Of a stretch of DNA of 64,000 nucleotides, positions 1 through 12,970 are shown in pieces. The notes under the pieces are model-generated. The model made no database searches, was not told the DNA's origin, and saw only the letters and a program-made list of their open reading frames with translations. The translations under genes and the position numbers were made by a program. Every line of letters starts with the position of its first letter. Within the stretch, counting starts at the first letter, position 1. This DNA is from Sambucus nigra. Lineage: Eukaryota; Streptophyta; Magnoliopsida; Dipsacales; Adoxaceae. Where the stretch lies: the NCBI GenBank assembly GCA_949130495.1, contig OX422222.1, positions 277,006,109 to 277,070,108 on the forward strand. The letters run 5' to 3'.

Positions 1-1283
1 AATATATTCAAATAAAGTTTTGAGGCTTATAGACTTATTGATGGTGTAAAATCCATCAGACAAAAGTGGACCTACAAGAAGTTAAAATAAAGATGGATGG
101 GAAGGTACAAGCCTTTAAGACAAGGCATACTCAAAAGTTTACTCAGAAATAAAGGGATTGACTATGAGCAAACCTTCTTGCTATAGCCATATTAAAGTCT
201 GTCAGAATTATTTAACATTAAGACTGCATTATTGAACAACCATCTGACAAGCACATACTACGAAGTCGAGAAAAGAAAAGTGATGTAAGCTTCTGGCATC
301 CATTTATGGATTTATGATAACATCAATGTCTTGAGTCAGTCAGTTCGATCAGGTAATTAAGTTTTAATTTTGATAAAAGTTTGATAAGTATTTATATGCG
401 TAAGAATCATGAAGGAAACTTGGTGGTATTTCTTAGTACAATTTGCGGCTAATACTTAACTAATCGACAATGAGGTGAGAGAATTATTTCACATAGGAGT
501 GTGGTTGTCCAGATATTTTATATGAAGTACTTAGGTATGCTAGATCTATTGCAAACGATGTTGATCTTATCTCAAGTCGATTATATCAATCTTGTACACA
601 CAAGATTAATATTAGGATTCCATGAAAATAGTTTATTTTCAAGTTTGGGATCATTTTTTTTAGAATCAATGTCTAAAGACACTAGATTAGATAGAAGGAA
701 CGAGGGGTATACCTAAAGCTTCATCGATAGGCAACCTCAAATATGCTATGTTATGTGCTAGACCAAGGCTTGATATGCCTTAGACATGGTCAACATACTT
801 ATATCTTTGAGGTACAAAGACTATGTTTTCAATAAAATAAGGATTCTAAGTTATTCCACCTTGAAACATGTGTTTACCAATAAGAGGTTGAGCTATAAGT
901 TAGAGGAGTGTGAAGAAATCTTGAATTTATAAATCTGCAACAGAGGCCTAAGTTATTTCCAATTCAGAGGCAACTACTGAGGCAATATGGCTCAGCTACT
1001 TCCTAAGTTACTTTGGGAAGGTTCCTTAAAATTCAATTAGCTATTACACTTTTTAGTGAACATAGCAATACAATTACTTGTTCGATAGAACCCGTAACCC
1101 ATAAAGGGGTTAAGTACATTGAGCGTAGGTTTCATCAAGTTTTAGAGATTGAATTGAATGGGTGATAAGTTTATCACAAGGTTGTATCGGATAACACCTA
1201 GTTAATCCTTCAATCAATAGACAACAAATTACCATGTAGATGGGTTGGAATTAGATACATGGCTTTAATACTAAGTGGGAGAT
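1..1283 (+). pseudogene. Decayed Copia pol (RT to RNase H), copy 1
   Basis: Remnant of a Copia polyprotein, cut by the left window edge. Pieces in different frames still read like Copia reverse transcriptase and RNase H. Near 100-175 there is a GIDYEQTF-like segment (the usual 'EGIDYEETFSPVA' block), near 220 a TAFLN segment, and near 710-800 an 'IGNLKYAMLCARP' block matching the conserved 'VGSLMYAMLCTRPD' region. Near 965-1010 comes 'EAT..AIWL', and near 1085-1190 an 'EPVTH.GVKYIERRFH' block matching the RNase H end. Stops and frameshifts occur throughout, so no protein can be made. It runs into a purine tract at about 1273-1283 that looks like the polypurine tract before a 3' LTR. A second copy of the same kind lies at 10441. 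Order of blocks and orientation are seen; family assignment is by recalled motifs. Confidence 0.75.
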
Positions 1284-2760
1284 TATTAGGGTTTTATTCT
1301 TAAAACCATGTATGAGGGTTACATTTATGTAAATGCGTGTCAATTCATTTTAAAATAAATTTCATGGTTACGAGAATAACTTATATTTAGTTTAAATAAA
1401 TTATACACATATCAGTCAATAGAGCTTAGTCGAAATTATGGTGATACAACTTCGGGTTGATCAAAACGACATTAGAATTCGATTTTAGCACTATTGAAAC
1501 GTTCACAACCTAGATAGGGAGTTAACATCATTTCAGAACGGTTACGATGCAATCCTAATAGGTCATCTTAAACTGCGTGAACCTGTATAATAGTTCGAGA
1601 ACTTGTTCGATAGTTCGACAGAGGATTGTGATCGATACATCCTAGAAATATATTGAATAGGGCCATCCATGAGATTTGAGTCTAAGGGTTATCTTGATTA
1701 GACTTAAGCAATCTCGCACAATTTGCAAAGGGTTCATATATTCTTAATATTGAGAATTATAAGGATTGGAATGCTTGCGCAAATGATATTTTGATTGCAA
1801 TATGTGCGATCTGATTTATATCGGGTGAGTTGATCTCCACATATTGGGAGAGAATTGTCTAAGTAGGTCTGAGATCATAATTCATAGGAATTCACGTCCA
1901 AAGGATACCATGGATTATGATACCCCCTTGATAGACTTATATGTTTTGATTTCACCAAGTAAAACCCGGTCAATGGATTATTTGATAATCCCGATAGAGT
2001 AGCAAATAAGTTAAGTCTGAGAATCAAGGAATTTATTAGATGTTGGTTAATATCGATTAGGAGTAAATTGAGTTGACCAAGCAGGTATTATACTCTTAAT
2101 GTGGGGAATCATATTATGTACCATAATCAGCTTTGCAAATAAGACCTCATTATATCCGAGTGATTTATGAGATAATTAAATTGGAGTGCAATCATGATTA
2201 TTTAGACGAGTTAATTCATGATTAAATAAAGAAAGTAAATAATTGCAGTAATGTAATTGGGAATTTCGAGTATTTATTTGGAGCTAATATAATTATTTAT
2301 CTCGGGTACCTAGTATAGTCCATTTACCCAAGTAGTTGGGTCCAAACTCTTAAGAAACCCAATTTAGCCCAAGCCCACCTTTTATACTTGTATATAAAGG
2401 CATGGGAGATGGTTTTTAATAATATAATGGTTCGTTAGGGTTTGAGAGGCGTGAGAGAAAATACTATTAACATTTTTATGAATAGGCCTAGAAGGAGGGG
2501 ACCATATCTCACTTATAAGGGAGGGTTTTCATCTCAAAAGATGCCTGGACAATTACTTATCTTTTGGGAGGATCATACACTAGAAGATCCCAGCTTTATA
2601 GAAGGTAAATAAAGGTCTTTGGAGACCTTGAATGGGAAGCAATATCATCTTCTTCATCAAACGATTTCTCCTCATACGAATCAGAACAAGATTCATGATA
2701 TGAATTATTGAAACCCTAAGTTCAATCTTTAAACCTAATTATCATTTTATTTTCAATGCC
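1284..2760 (+). repeat. Decayed 3' LTR of Copia copy 1
   Basis: Non-coding sequence directly after the purine tract. It aligns by eye in patches with 11932-12970: the blocks around 1640-1680, 1900-1980, 2100-2220 and 2330-2400 match 11950-12010, 12165-12270, 12370-12480 and 12580-12650. It begins ATTAGGG where an intact element of this kind would start TGTTAGGG. A TATA-like box TATATAAAGG lies at 2391-2400, as expected for an LTR promoter. The right end is not defined; similarity to copy 2 persists to about 2700. Confidence 0.6.
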
Positions 2761-2827
2761 TAATTAATCATAGATCTTTAGGACTGAATTTTTTTTGTAT
2801 TTAAATATAAATCCTAAATTGTTTTCG

Positions 2828-3425
<598 letters not shown>

Positions 3426-4669
3426 TGTGGAAACCTATGGGGTGGTCCCTTATGCGTTTGTTTCAAATTAAACCAATTTTTTCCAAAAATTATCCAACTT
3501 TTAATTAGCACCAAACCAAGTTGTGAAAACCCAATTCTTACTTTAAACCAATTTTATCTTGATTAATCCTAAACATGCATCTAGTGATTAAAGCAAGTAA
3601 AGTAAAGTAAAGAATACTCACAATGCCGGCTGTACTAGGAAAAAACCCAAAACGGGAAAAAAACCTTGGACGGCCCAAGCCAGACAATCACTATGAACAA
3701 AGGTTTTACAAAGACAGATTAGCCTTACTCAATGACTCGATCCCCACGGGTCTTGACGCTCCTTCTGATCTTCTACCGTTATTCAATAGTGCCCACGCAG
3801 AAATTCTATCTTCCACGATACCTGTCCACAACACTCGACTCCACGAATGTCTCGGTGTCCACCGAATGGCTTTTATTCATCTACGATTTCGAATACGAAG
3901 TCCTTCTCTTTTCTTCACCGCAAAACCCTGATGTTCAATGGTATAACAAACCTTATTGGTGCATCAAGATCACGTAAACATATAAGAATGATAACTCGGA
4001 TCTTTTCAAACTCTAAGGATGTTTTAAACCTTAGAAAACATGTGCAAAACTCGTACTGGAATGTAAACTGTTTTTCCAGAATGCACACTTAATTAATTCT
4101 GACGCAAACACGTTTTAAATAGGAATTAAGCGCCACCTCGAAAAATGTGTCGTTTGAACGACAGAGCCACATCGTTCGTGCGGCATAGGTATCTCGTTCG
4201 AACAAGATCTTATGTCGTTTGAACGATGCTGCATTAGTTTGACCTTTTGTTTAAAACGTCTCTTCCAAAGAGATCCAAATATGTCAAACTCCTTTTCGAG
4301 CTTATCAGAAAAAAACGAAGTGTAAACCATTTAAAACACTTTAAAAACATTTTAAAATATTTTTCTTTATAAAAATACATCCTTATCTTTTATAAAAAAA
4401 ATTCCGAGCACCATTAATTATACGCATTCATACCTGAGTGATCTCGGAATGCAATTAACTTGAAGACGAATAAACTTGCACCAATTAAACTTCGGCATGA
4501 TTAATTCTTTGAAGCTTTGCCGCAAAGTCTTCTATTTTCTTCAATACGTCATAGACCAAGTGGGATCGTGACAAAATAAAATATCCCTATGACATATTAC
4601 AAACACAGTTTTGTTTACGAATTAAGTCAAAACAATACAGGGACTCAATTGGAAATTTATATCCTTACA
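3426..4669 (-). repeat. 3' LTR of gag-only element
   Basis: 1244 bp, TGTGGAAACC...CCTTACA on the plus strand, matching 8674-9925 along its length with scattered substitutions. It contains four short inverted repeats at a 21-22 bp period (4149, 4171, 4193, 4214). On the minus strand there is a TATTTAAA TATA-like motif opposite 4113-4122. Confidence 0.92.
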
Positions 4670-4682
4670 AATCTCCCCCTTT
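4670..4682 (-). other. Polypurine tract of gag-only element
   Basis: AATCTCCCCCTTT on the plus strand reads as AAAGGGGGAGATT on the element strand. It abuts the 3' LTR, the position where second-strand DNA synthesis is primed. Confidence 0.85.
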
Positions 4683-5459
4683 GACTATTTCGGGACAAAA
4701 CTAAACTAGTGAAATGCCTAAGCCAAGATGTCAAGCCGTATGACACCTAAATCCCATCCCATAAACCCAAAATAAAAAATACAGGACACGGACTAGTATA
4801 TGTAGCACCGACAAGCATGAATCGTCTGAATGTGATGTAGACTTGAAATCTCGAATCGATGAAGCATAACTACACATAAAACAGACAAACAAATACCAAG
4901 TGAAGTATGGAGGAACAAATGAAACCAATATATATATCGAAATGATACCAAACGATAATAGATATCAATATGAATAAACTCTGAAATATCATTTGTTAAA
5001 CAATTGAGCAACAAAATGATACCAAATTTAAATTACCAATTTGAAATACCAATTTGTAAAATATGCAATAAAAAATACTCAAATCTCCCCCTACATCACA
5101 TACATCTCTCCCCCTTTTTGTCTCGAATAGACAATCCGGTGAAAAGATAAACCAATCAACAAGTATCTAGCATGAGAATATACCAATTTGATTCAATTTG
5201 AAACCGCTAGATAATCATGAAACAACCAGCTAAATATGATCAATAGATGGGAAATCTGTAGCTAGTAAACCAATGAATCACACAAAGAATATAGCAATCT
5301 AATCAGGTGTGGTAAACGGAATTATATGCAAAATATGAATTTTGAACCAATTAAAACCTGCATATAAACCAGTCAGTCCAGAAACACTTCCAGCAGTACC
5401 AAATATATCACCAAAATAACCAGTGGACTGCAAACCAATCAGAAGCAAGAATTCAGGCC

Positions 5460-5561
5460 GTCGTTCGAACGATCCAGGAACTTCGCTCAAACGGGATGAG
5501 GACGTCGCTCAAACGAAGTATAGATGTCGTTCGCGCGACATGGAGATGTCATTTGAACGAC
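5460..5561. repeat. Five inverted repeats at exact 22-bp period
   Basis: Fourteen-base dyads related to GTCGTTCGAACGAC begin at 5460, 5482, 5504, 5526 and 5548, each 22 bases after the last. The 8-bp spacers are not conserved. Related four-unit arrays lie in both LTRs of the same element. Confidence 0.8.
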
Positions 5562-6513
5562 TTCTCGCGACCTGCCAAATTTTCCCAGATTCCCAGAAAT
5601 ATCTTATATTTTTTCCCAATGAAAAAATTTCCAGAAGAAAATTAGTGGAAGGGCCTGACAGCAGCAAAAGAGTGTTAAAACAGTAAGCTTTTAATACAAA
5701 ACGCAAAAACGCATAAAAACTAAAAATGCGATTTACGTGCAAACATAGTATTAATGTGCTCAAACATGGATATGGAATGTATGGGCATGAAACTACAAAA
5801 AATGAGTGACAATTCCAACACATCGAAAAGATCAAGAAGCTCTAATTGATAGCGATAAATCATCAAACTTTATCATAGCCATATGATAATTAAAGTGTGA
5901 GCTTAATGAACTAAACATACTACATGCACACAAATCCAGAATTTTGATGATTTTACAAACCATAGCGTCAAATTGCAATGTTTCAACATTAGGATTAGTT
6001 GTACAAACCTGTTTAAATTTTCTCCAACCAAACTCCCTCATAAACATATTTTTTCAAGTTGTTTTGAGGTTTCTAGCATTCTCAACTTAGAGAAAATCAT
6101 ATTGGCCCTTTTTCATAGTATATTTCCTTTTCTTTTGGGCTCTTTTAAACGATGGCTTTCAGGACGAGTTAATTTTAAACTCTCGCAGCGCTTTTTTGTG
6201 AATCACTCATCATTTTTTCAATTAGGTACCAATTCAAATCCTCATGGTAAACGATTCTTACATGCACACTTCTCCTTAGGTCTACTTATGCATAGATGAG
6301 AATATTGAGATAAGAACGCCTAACCAAATTCAAATATGCAAGAGAAGTCAAACATCCATATAAACTAGTGCATGTGTGCAATGTTGTCATATATACAAAG
6401 TCGAATCAAAATGCATATCAACTTCGAAACTACCCTATATAAACAATGGTTAAGATCATTCTAAGCATCGATAATAATGGCCAAATGTCCTAGCCACATG
6501 GATAATGAAACAT

Positions 6514-6518
6514 TGTGT

Positions 6519-6549
<31 letters not shown>
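6514..6549. repeat. (GT)n followed by an 18-G run
   Basis: About nine GT dinucleotides run directly into a homopolymer of G, inside the non-coding part of the gag-only element. A long G run is prone to length error in sequencing. Confidence 0.9.
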
Positions 6550-6773
6550 TCCAAGCACACCAATATGCCACATTAAACATGTAAACTCAAAAACAAAAAC
6601 TGAAAAATCATTTTGTCTTTTTCAAAAAAAATTTCAAAAACAAAATATTTTTGTATTTTTTCAATAGGACACAAAGAAATGAAAAACTATAATACAAAAT
6701 GATACATATGTCATAATACTAGCAATGAATATATCATGAAGCAAACTAGCATATGACAAACAAGGTAACACTA

Positions 6774-8580
6774 TTATCCTTTAGATTTAGCATGGGAATA
6801 ATCAAGTGCACCCAAACGAGAATCATGAAGTTTAATTCCTAAATCCATTAAATTTGTTTTCCTAACCCAATTAGGTGTAAAACGACGAATGGGGGTTTGG
6901 GGAGCCGGGGCAACTTTATTCCTAAACTTCCTAGGAGCTTGTCTAAGGTCATAACAATAACGCCTAAGGTGAACTTTCCTACCACAAAACGTGCAAGTAT
7001 AGCGATGGTGGTAATGATTACCTATATGTGGATCTTTTCTAACCTTCCTAGTGTTTCTCACACATGCAGGGGGAATGGGAACAATTCTCTCATCAAAACT
7101 TATACCTCCCCTATCTCCATTAATTTGGACGGTGCCTAGGATCTTATCTAACTTCTCTAGACGAGTCTCTCAATCTCTCCTTCAACTCATGAATCCTAGA
7201 CTTAAGCAAATGCCTAGACTCCTCAAACGCTAAAATCTCCCTTTTCAAAGACTCCATCAAACCACGGAGATTATCTCTATCTTTCTCCACAAACTCTAGT
7301 TTCTCCCTAAACTTCTTCTTTCGTTACCTAAGATCCTCAATCAAACTATCATTATTTTCTATGTCACGCTCATTCAACTTAACTTGCAATTGTGAGTTAG
7401 CCTTTTTCACCTTCACCGTTTCGTCATACAACTCATTAAGTGCATTTTGCAACTCTTTCATATCTACCTCCTCCTCGTGACTCTCTTCACCCTCACTAAC
7501 ATGGGATTCACTCAAAATCTCCTCAGAAGTGTCATGCACATGAGAATCGTTGTCGCTCACATGGCATGCCATAAACGCAACAAAGTTACGATCAATGGGG
7601 TAACTCTCTCCCTCTTCCGAATCACTATCACTTAAGCTGACACTATAAACAATGGGTTGCTTTCCCTCTCTCTTAAGTCTAGTGGGACACTCCTTAACTT
7701 TGTGACCGTACCCCTCACCCCCAAAACACTTATCTGACTCATCACTCTTAGGCTTCTCAAACTTATCCTTAGAGGTGGGATCTACTTTGTTGTTCTTGAA
7801 TTTTTCAAATTTCTTGGCATATTTCGATTCCTTTTGAAACTTAATAAATTTTTTAAATTTCTTTGCCAACAAAGCAACATCCTCAAAATCGAAATCGGAA
7901 TCAGAATTCGAAACTTTAATTTCCTCCTTCCGAGTTTTCAAAGCAATACCCTTTTCTTTCTTAGGCACTTGCTTGGAGGTAATCATGTCGATTTCATAGG
8001 TTTGTAAGTCACCTACAATCTCTTATAGTTTTGTCGACTCTAACTTATCCAAAGAGTTTAAATTGGTCACTTTCTCATCAAACCTACTAGGCAATGACCT
8101 AAGGATTTTCTTAATGACCTGGTTGTCAGAAATTTTCTCACCTAGGTGAAACGACGAGTTGACAATATTGTACAACCTAGCATAAAACTCATCAAAAGTC
8201 TCACTCTCTAACATCCTAATGGTCTCAAACTATGTAGTGAGATTTTGAAGTTTTGACGCCCTAACCGTGCTAGTGCCCTTGTGAGTGAGTGCCAAAATAT
8301 CCCAAGCCTCTTTTGATGTTTCACAAGTCATAATTCTATTATATTCTTCCGGTGTGACATGTAAAGAAATAACATGCAGACCCTTAGAATTATATTGTGA
8401 AAGTCTATGTTCAGTCTCGGTCCATGATTCGATAGGCTTTAAACTAGTGACCTCACCTACAATAGTGACAGGGGGTGTCCAAGCATTCTCAACTGCTAGC
8501 CATACACACTCATCAATTGATTTTAATGCACTTCTCATTCTCATCTTCCAATAAGTGTAATTAGTGCCATAAAAAATAGG
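6774..8580 (-). pseudogene. Broken gag (capsid/nucleocapsid) of gag-only element
   Basis: Copia-type Gag, the structural protein that packages element RNA in cytoplasmic virus-like particles. Homology starts at 8580 with FYGTNYTYWKMRMRSALK, like the N-terminus of the Copia gag at 14148; the initiator ATG is not visible. One frame runs from 8580 down to about 7140 with in-frame stops at 8230, 8023 and 7324. It carries the capsid block 'MTCETSKEAWDIL' (8305-8345), 'ESETFDEFYARLYN' (near 8170-8210), a partial zinc knuckle near 7700 (CFGGEGYGHKVKEC, second Cys missing) and a coiled-coil stretch below 7400. After a frameshift, 7061-6774 carries a second knuckle, CTFCGRKVHLRRYC, then WVRKTN. The frame stops just where a protease would begin. 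It cannot make full-length Gag as it stands. Confidence 0.85.
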
Positions 8581-8658
8581 AATTCAAAAAATTCGTTATT
8601 TCCAAAATTTATCTTTGAAAACACACGGGATCACAGTACAAATAAAATATGTTTTCTA

Positions 8659-8670
8659 GCTCTGATACCA
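8659..8670 (-). other. tRNA-iMet primer binding site of gag-only element
   Basis: GCTCTGATACCA on the plus strand is the exact complement of TGGTATCAGAGC, the initiator methionine tRNA primer site usual in Copia elements. It lies three bases from the 5' LTR and fixes the element's orientation. Confidence 0.9.
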
Positions 8671-8673
8671 ATT

Positions 8674-9925
8674 TGTGAAAACCTATGGGGTGGTCCCTTA
8701 TGCGTGTGTTTCAAATTAAACCAATTTTTACCAAAAATATCCAACTTTTAATTAGCACCAAACCAAGTTGTGAAAACCCAATTCTTACTTTAAACCAATT
8801 TTATCTTGATTAATCCGAAACATGCATCTAGTGATTGAAGCAAGTAAAGTAAAGTAAAGAATACTCACAACGCCGGATGTACGAGGAAAAAATCCAAAAC
8901 GGGAAAATAACCTCGGACGGACCAAGCCAGACAATCACTATGAACAAAGGTTTTATAAAGACAGATTAACCTTACTCAATGACTCGATCCCTACGGGTCT
9001 TGACGCTCCTTCTGATATTCTACCGTTCTTCAATAGTTCCCATGCAGAAATTCTATCTTCCACGATACCTATCCACAAAACTCGACTCCACGAATGTCTC
9101 GGTGTCCACCGAATGGCTTTAATTCGTCTACGATGTCGAACAAGAAGTCCTTCTCTTTTCTTCACCGCAAAACCCTAATGTTCAATGGTAGAACAAACCT
9201 TGTTGGTGCAGCAAGATCACGTAAACATATAAGAATGATAACTCGGATCTTTGTAAACTCTAAGGATGGGTTTAAGCTTTTTAAACCTTAGAAAACATGT
9301 GCAAAACTCGTACTGGAATGTAAACTATTTTTCCAGAATGCACTCTTAATTAATTCTGATGCAAGCACGCTTTAAATAGGAATTAAGCGCCGCCTCAAAA
9401 AACGTGTCTTTCGAACGACAGAGCCACGTTGTTCGCGGGACATAGGTATCTCGTTCGAACGAGATCTTATGTCGTTTGAACGACGCTGCATCGGTTTGAC
9501 TTTTTGTTTAAAACGTCTCTTCCAAAAGAGATCCAAATAAGTCAAACTCCTTTTCGTGCTTATCAGAATAAAACAAAGTGTAAACCATTTAAAACACTTT
9601 AAAAACATTTTAAATATTTTTCTTTATAAAAATTCATCCTTATCTTTTATAAAAACAATTCCGAGCATCATTAATTATACGCATTCATACCTGAGTGATC
9701 TCAAAATTCAATTAACTTGAAGACGAATAACTTGCACCAATTAAACTTCGACATGATTAATTCTTTGAAGATTTGCCATAAAGTCTTCAATTTTCTTCAA
9801 TACGTCATATACCAAGTGGGATCGTGACAAAATAAAATCTCCCTATGACATATTACAAGCACAGTTTTGTTCACGAAATTAAGTCAAAACAATACAGAGA
9901 CTCAATTGGATATTTATGCCTTACA
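8674..9925 (-). repeat. 5' LTR of gag-only element
   Basis: 1252 bp, TGTGAAAACC...CCTTACA. Promoter-side LTR for minus-strand transcription. TATTTAAA lies opposite 9371-9378. Phased inverted repeats begin at 9406, 9428, 9450 and 9471; 9450-9463 (CTCGTTCGAACGAG) is a perfect palindrome. Confidence 0.92.
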
Positions 9926-10440
9926 TTTGTAGCGGGTTCTACTCTTATGTTGAAGGGTACGGTACCTTTTACATGTGAGTTTCGATGGGTTAACATGATT
10001 TAGGAAATGAGTCGCATGTTATTACTGGATTAATATTGTAAGTTTTTTCTTGCAACTTTCGGGATCTTGCCTATTTATTATCTAAAATATTTTCCAGCTA
10101 TTCCTAAGCAGGAGCAGTAGGACTGAGCAATGAGACTTGCTATTTTCAGATTTTTATTTATTTATGTTATTAGATTAGAATTCTATTTCCTTTTAGTACT
10201 TCAGTCTAGAATTATGTAATTATTTTATTTATAGAGTTGTTAGGGAGCCATAGTGCATCTTGAAATATTTATATTCAATTTTTCTCTTATCAGTTATTTC
10301 CATTTTCATTTGTGGAGATTGATTTTTATTATGGTTTATGTTGGAGACAGTTTATATTTATCTAAGTTATTCTTTTATTTATCATGTTGTCTGGAGGGTT
10401 ATATTGTGTCATTATTTATTTATTTACCGTAACTTTAACA
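9926..10440. other. Unassigned AT-rich DNA right of the gag-only element
   Basis: It starts with the right target-site copy TTTGT (9926-9930) and continues the pre-insertion sequence from 3420. T-rich and non-coding; I see no gene or repeat I can name. Confidence 0.5.
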
Positions 10441-11931
10441 AGACATTCCAAGACAATGACTTTTAGATTTGACTTATGGCTATGAATACTAAGACGGATT
10501 CAATGTTTTGGAATCAAGTTTGGGTGATTGTAGAGTCGTTGATGACATAAAACCCATCGTGTGAAAGTGGATGTACGAGATGTTAAAAGACGGATAGATG
10601 GGAAGGTGGAAAACTTCAATGCAAGGTTTGTTTCAATAGGGTTTACTAAAAAAATAAAGTATTGACTAGGAATAAACCTTCTTACCAATAGCCATCTCAA
10701 TAGATATTATTTTAATGTAAAGACTACATCTTGGACAATGGTCTTGACAAAGGCATCTATATGGTGATACCCAAGGGATTCATAGTAAGAAATCATGTAA
10801 GCAAAGTGTGTAAGCTCAAGAGGTCCATTTATGGACTTAAGATAAGTTTAATATATTAGAACATTTGACTTGATTTGGTAATCAATTTTGATTTTGATCG
10901 AATCCCGAATAATACTTATTTATATAAGAAGCATGACGAAAATGTGGTTGTATTTTTAGTACATCTTGTGGATTATATTCTCCCAATCGAGAACGAGGGG
11001 GGGCATATTATCCTGCATAAGAGTGTGTATGTCAAGGTAACTTGATATAAAAACTTTAAAACAAGCCATACATATCCTTTAAATAAAGTTTTTGTTAGAC
11101 TCGATAAATAATATGTATATCTCAATCAATTTATATCGACGGAGTGCTCATTAGTTTAACACGTGGGATTCTAAGAAAGTATTTGTTCCATTCAGTCATG
11201 GAAGTACTCTATCTGAGAATCAGTATCCTAATACACCTAATGAGATAATAAGGAGTATATCTTATGCTTCAATGGTGGGTAACCTCATATATGTTATGCT
11301 CTATACTAGACTGGATATCTACTTGGATATTGGCATGGTCAACAGATTTTAGTCTAACCCAGGTCAGGAGCACTTGATTGCAGTAAAGCGCGTTCTCAAG
11401 TGACTGACAAAGGATTAGGGATTATATGATATCTACTCAAGAGACAAACTTGTACCTTTTAGGTACACAGACTTATATTTAGTCAAATAAGGATTCCATA
11501 TTTTCTAACTCATGATATACGTTTATCTAGGGGGTGGATTTGTAGGTTACAGGGGAATGAAACAATCATGCATGAGTGACATGTCGAATTTTTCCCCCAT
11601 TAGAGGCAACTAAAGAGTCTATATAGCTTGGTAATTCCCTAATGACTCGCGAGAGGTTCCTTTAGTGCAACTGGCTATTACATTAGATTCTGATTCATAT
11701 TGGAATGACTGAAAGTTTTAGAGAGCTCAAAACCCATACAAGAAGTTAAGGAAATTTAATATAGGTATCAGGTAGTTTAAGGGACTGAACAAGGAACGTG
11801 ATAAGTTTATGACCAAGGTTGCATTGGATTATAACTAGTCAACGCTTCTATAGTCTTAGCCTATAAACTACCAAGTAGATATGTTGGGAGTTAGATGCAT
11901 TAGCCCATGGCTTTAAGACTAAGTGAGAGAT
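10441..11931 (+). pseudogene. Decayed Copia pol (RT to RNase H), copy 2
   Basis: Same type of remnant as 1-1283, and direct relatives by eye. It reads in broken frames through Copia RT: a WMYEMLKD.WMGR segment near 10565-10605, then near 10760-10850 'PKGFIV' followed by 'CKLKRSIYGL', matching the canonical 'EGFIV...VCKLKRSIYGLKQ'. Near 11260-11330 comes an 'MVGNLIYVMLYTRLDI' block and near 11730-11900 an RNase H tail. It ends in the purine-rich stretch AAGTGAGAGAT (11921-11931). Multiple stops and frameshifts; no product expected. Confidence 0.75.
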
Positions 11932-12970
11932 AATGGTTCGGGAACTTTTCTGATAGTTCAAAGATGTTTGTACCGGGACATTAGAAATATATTGAACATG
12001 ACCAAGTGTAAGATTCAAGTCTAGGTGTTAAAAATATTAATTTTTCATAATATTCAATAAATTATTTCTTTGATTGTTATGGGTGAGATTTAATTTATTG
12101 ATTCTAAATCTCCTCAAGTTGGGCAATCATTATGTGGGTATACTGAGATCATATTTTGGAGGAATTCACATCTGGGAGATATTATAGATTGTTATACCAT
12201 TTTTATAAACTTACAAGTTTGGATTATACCAATAAACCCGGACGGTAGATTTTATAATCCGGTAAAGTATAAAATAAGTTGTTTTTTTGATCAAGAAATA
12301 TATATGACGTTGTTAAAATCGATTAGAAGAAAATAGAATTTCACTAATCGGGTATTGTATGCTTTACACTAGGAATCATATAATGCACTATCAAACTTTC
12401 TAAACAAGGCCTCATTATATGACTAATAGTGAGATAATTAAATTATAGTACAATTATAATAATTTAGTGGAATTAATTATAATTAAATGGAGATGGGAAG
12501 TAATATGCGATTTTCATATTTTTATTTGGAAGATAATTTAATTATTTGTCTTAGATCCCTACTATAGTTTATTTATCAAGTAAAAATACCAAAACTTTCT
12601 AGAAACCTAACTGGCATAGGCCCACTTCATGTACCTATTTATATGGGTCAATGGAAGGGGTTTAAGTAGCATGAGACATTCTCAAGGGTTAAATAAGGAT
12701 AGTAAAAATGCTATTAATGTTTTTGTGAAGCACTTAGGAGAAAGAAAGTGATTCATCTCATATTTCACCAATATTTCATCTTCGGAAGTGACCATACACA
12801 TGGATTGCTTTGGGTGGATCATATAATAGAATATCTAAGACTTTTTCACATATAAGGACGGTGTTGGAGGGTTAATAATGGAAAAAACATCAACATCTTC
12901 ATCTAATTATTCTTCTATATCAGATCACCTACAAGATAAAAATTATCGTGATCGAAACTTTTAAATTCAT
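11932..12970 (+). repeat. Decayed LTR of Copia copy 2 (interrupted by Tat A)
   Basis: It aligns in patches with 1590-2700; compared with that copy about 300 bp of LTR start is missing after the purine tract. Tat A inserts at its right end; the five bases 12966-12970 (TTCAT) are the target site and recur at 48771-48775. Whether the LTR resumes at 48776 is unclear. Confidence 0.6.

Larger units (their letters stand above)
4683..6773 (-). other. Non-coding 3' interior of gag-only element
   Basis: About 2.1 kb with no reading frame I can relate to pol. It holds two extra polypurine-like motifs (5083-5092 and 5107-5119, minus strand), a phased inverted-repeat array (5460-5561) and a GT/G run (6514-6549). 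Short open frames inside have no recognisable domains. In an autonomous relative this interval would hold protease to RNase H. Confidence 0.7.
3426..9925 (-). mobile_element. Gag-only non-autonomous LTR retrotransposon (TR-GAG type, Copia/SIRE-like)
   Basis: Complete 6.5 kb element on the minus strand. Two LTRs (3426-4669 and 8674-9925) both run TG...CA. The insertion is flanked by the perfect 5-bp duplication TTTGT (3421-3425 and 9926-9930). The primer binding site (PBS) lies next to the right LTR, so that is the 5' LTR, and the polypurine tract lies next to the left LTR. The 4 kb interior contains only a broken gag (6774-8580) and about 2.1 kb of non-coding DNA. I find no protease, integrase, RT or RNase H. 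This matches the published class of terminal-repeat elements carrying only GAG, which depend on enzymes of autonomous relatives. The gag start resembles that of the Copia at 14148, so a SIRE-like partner is plausible. Confidence 0.88.
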
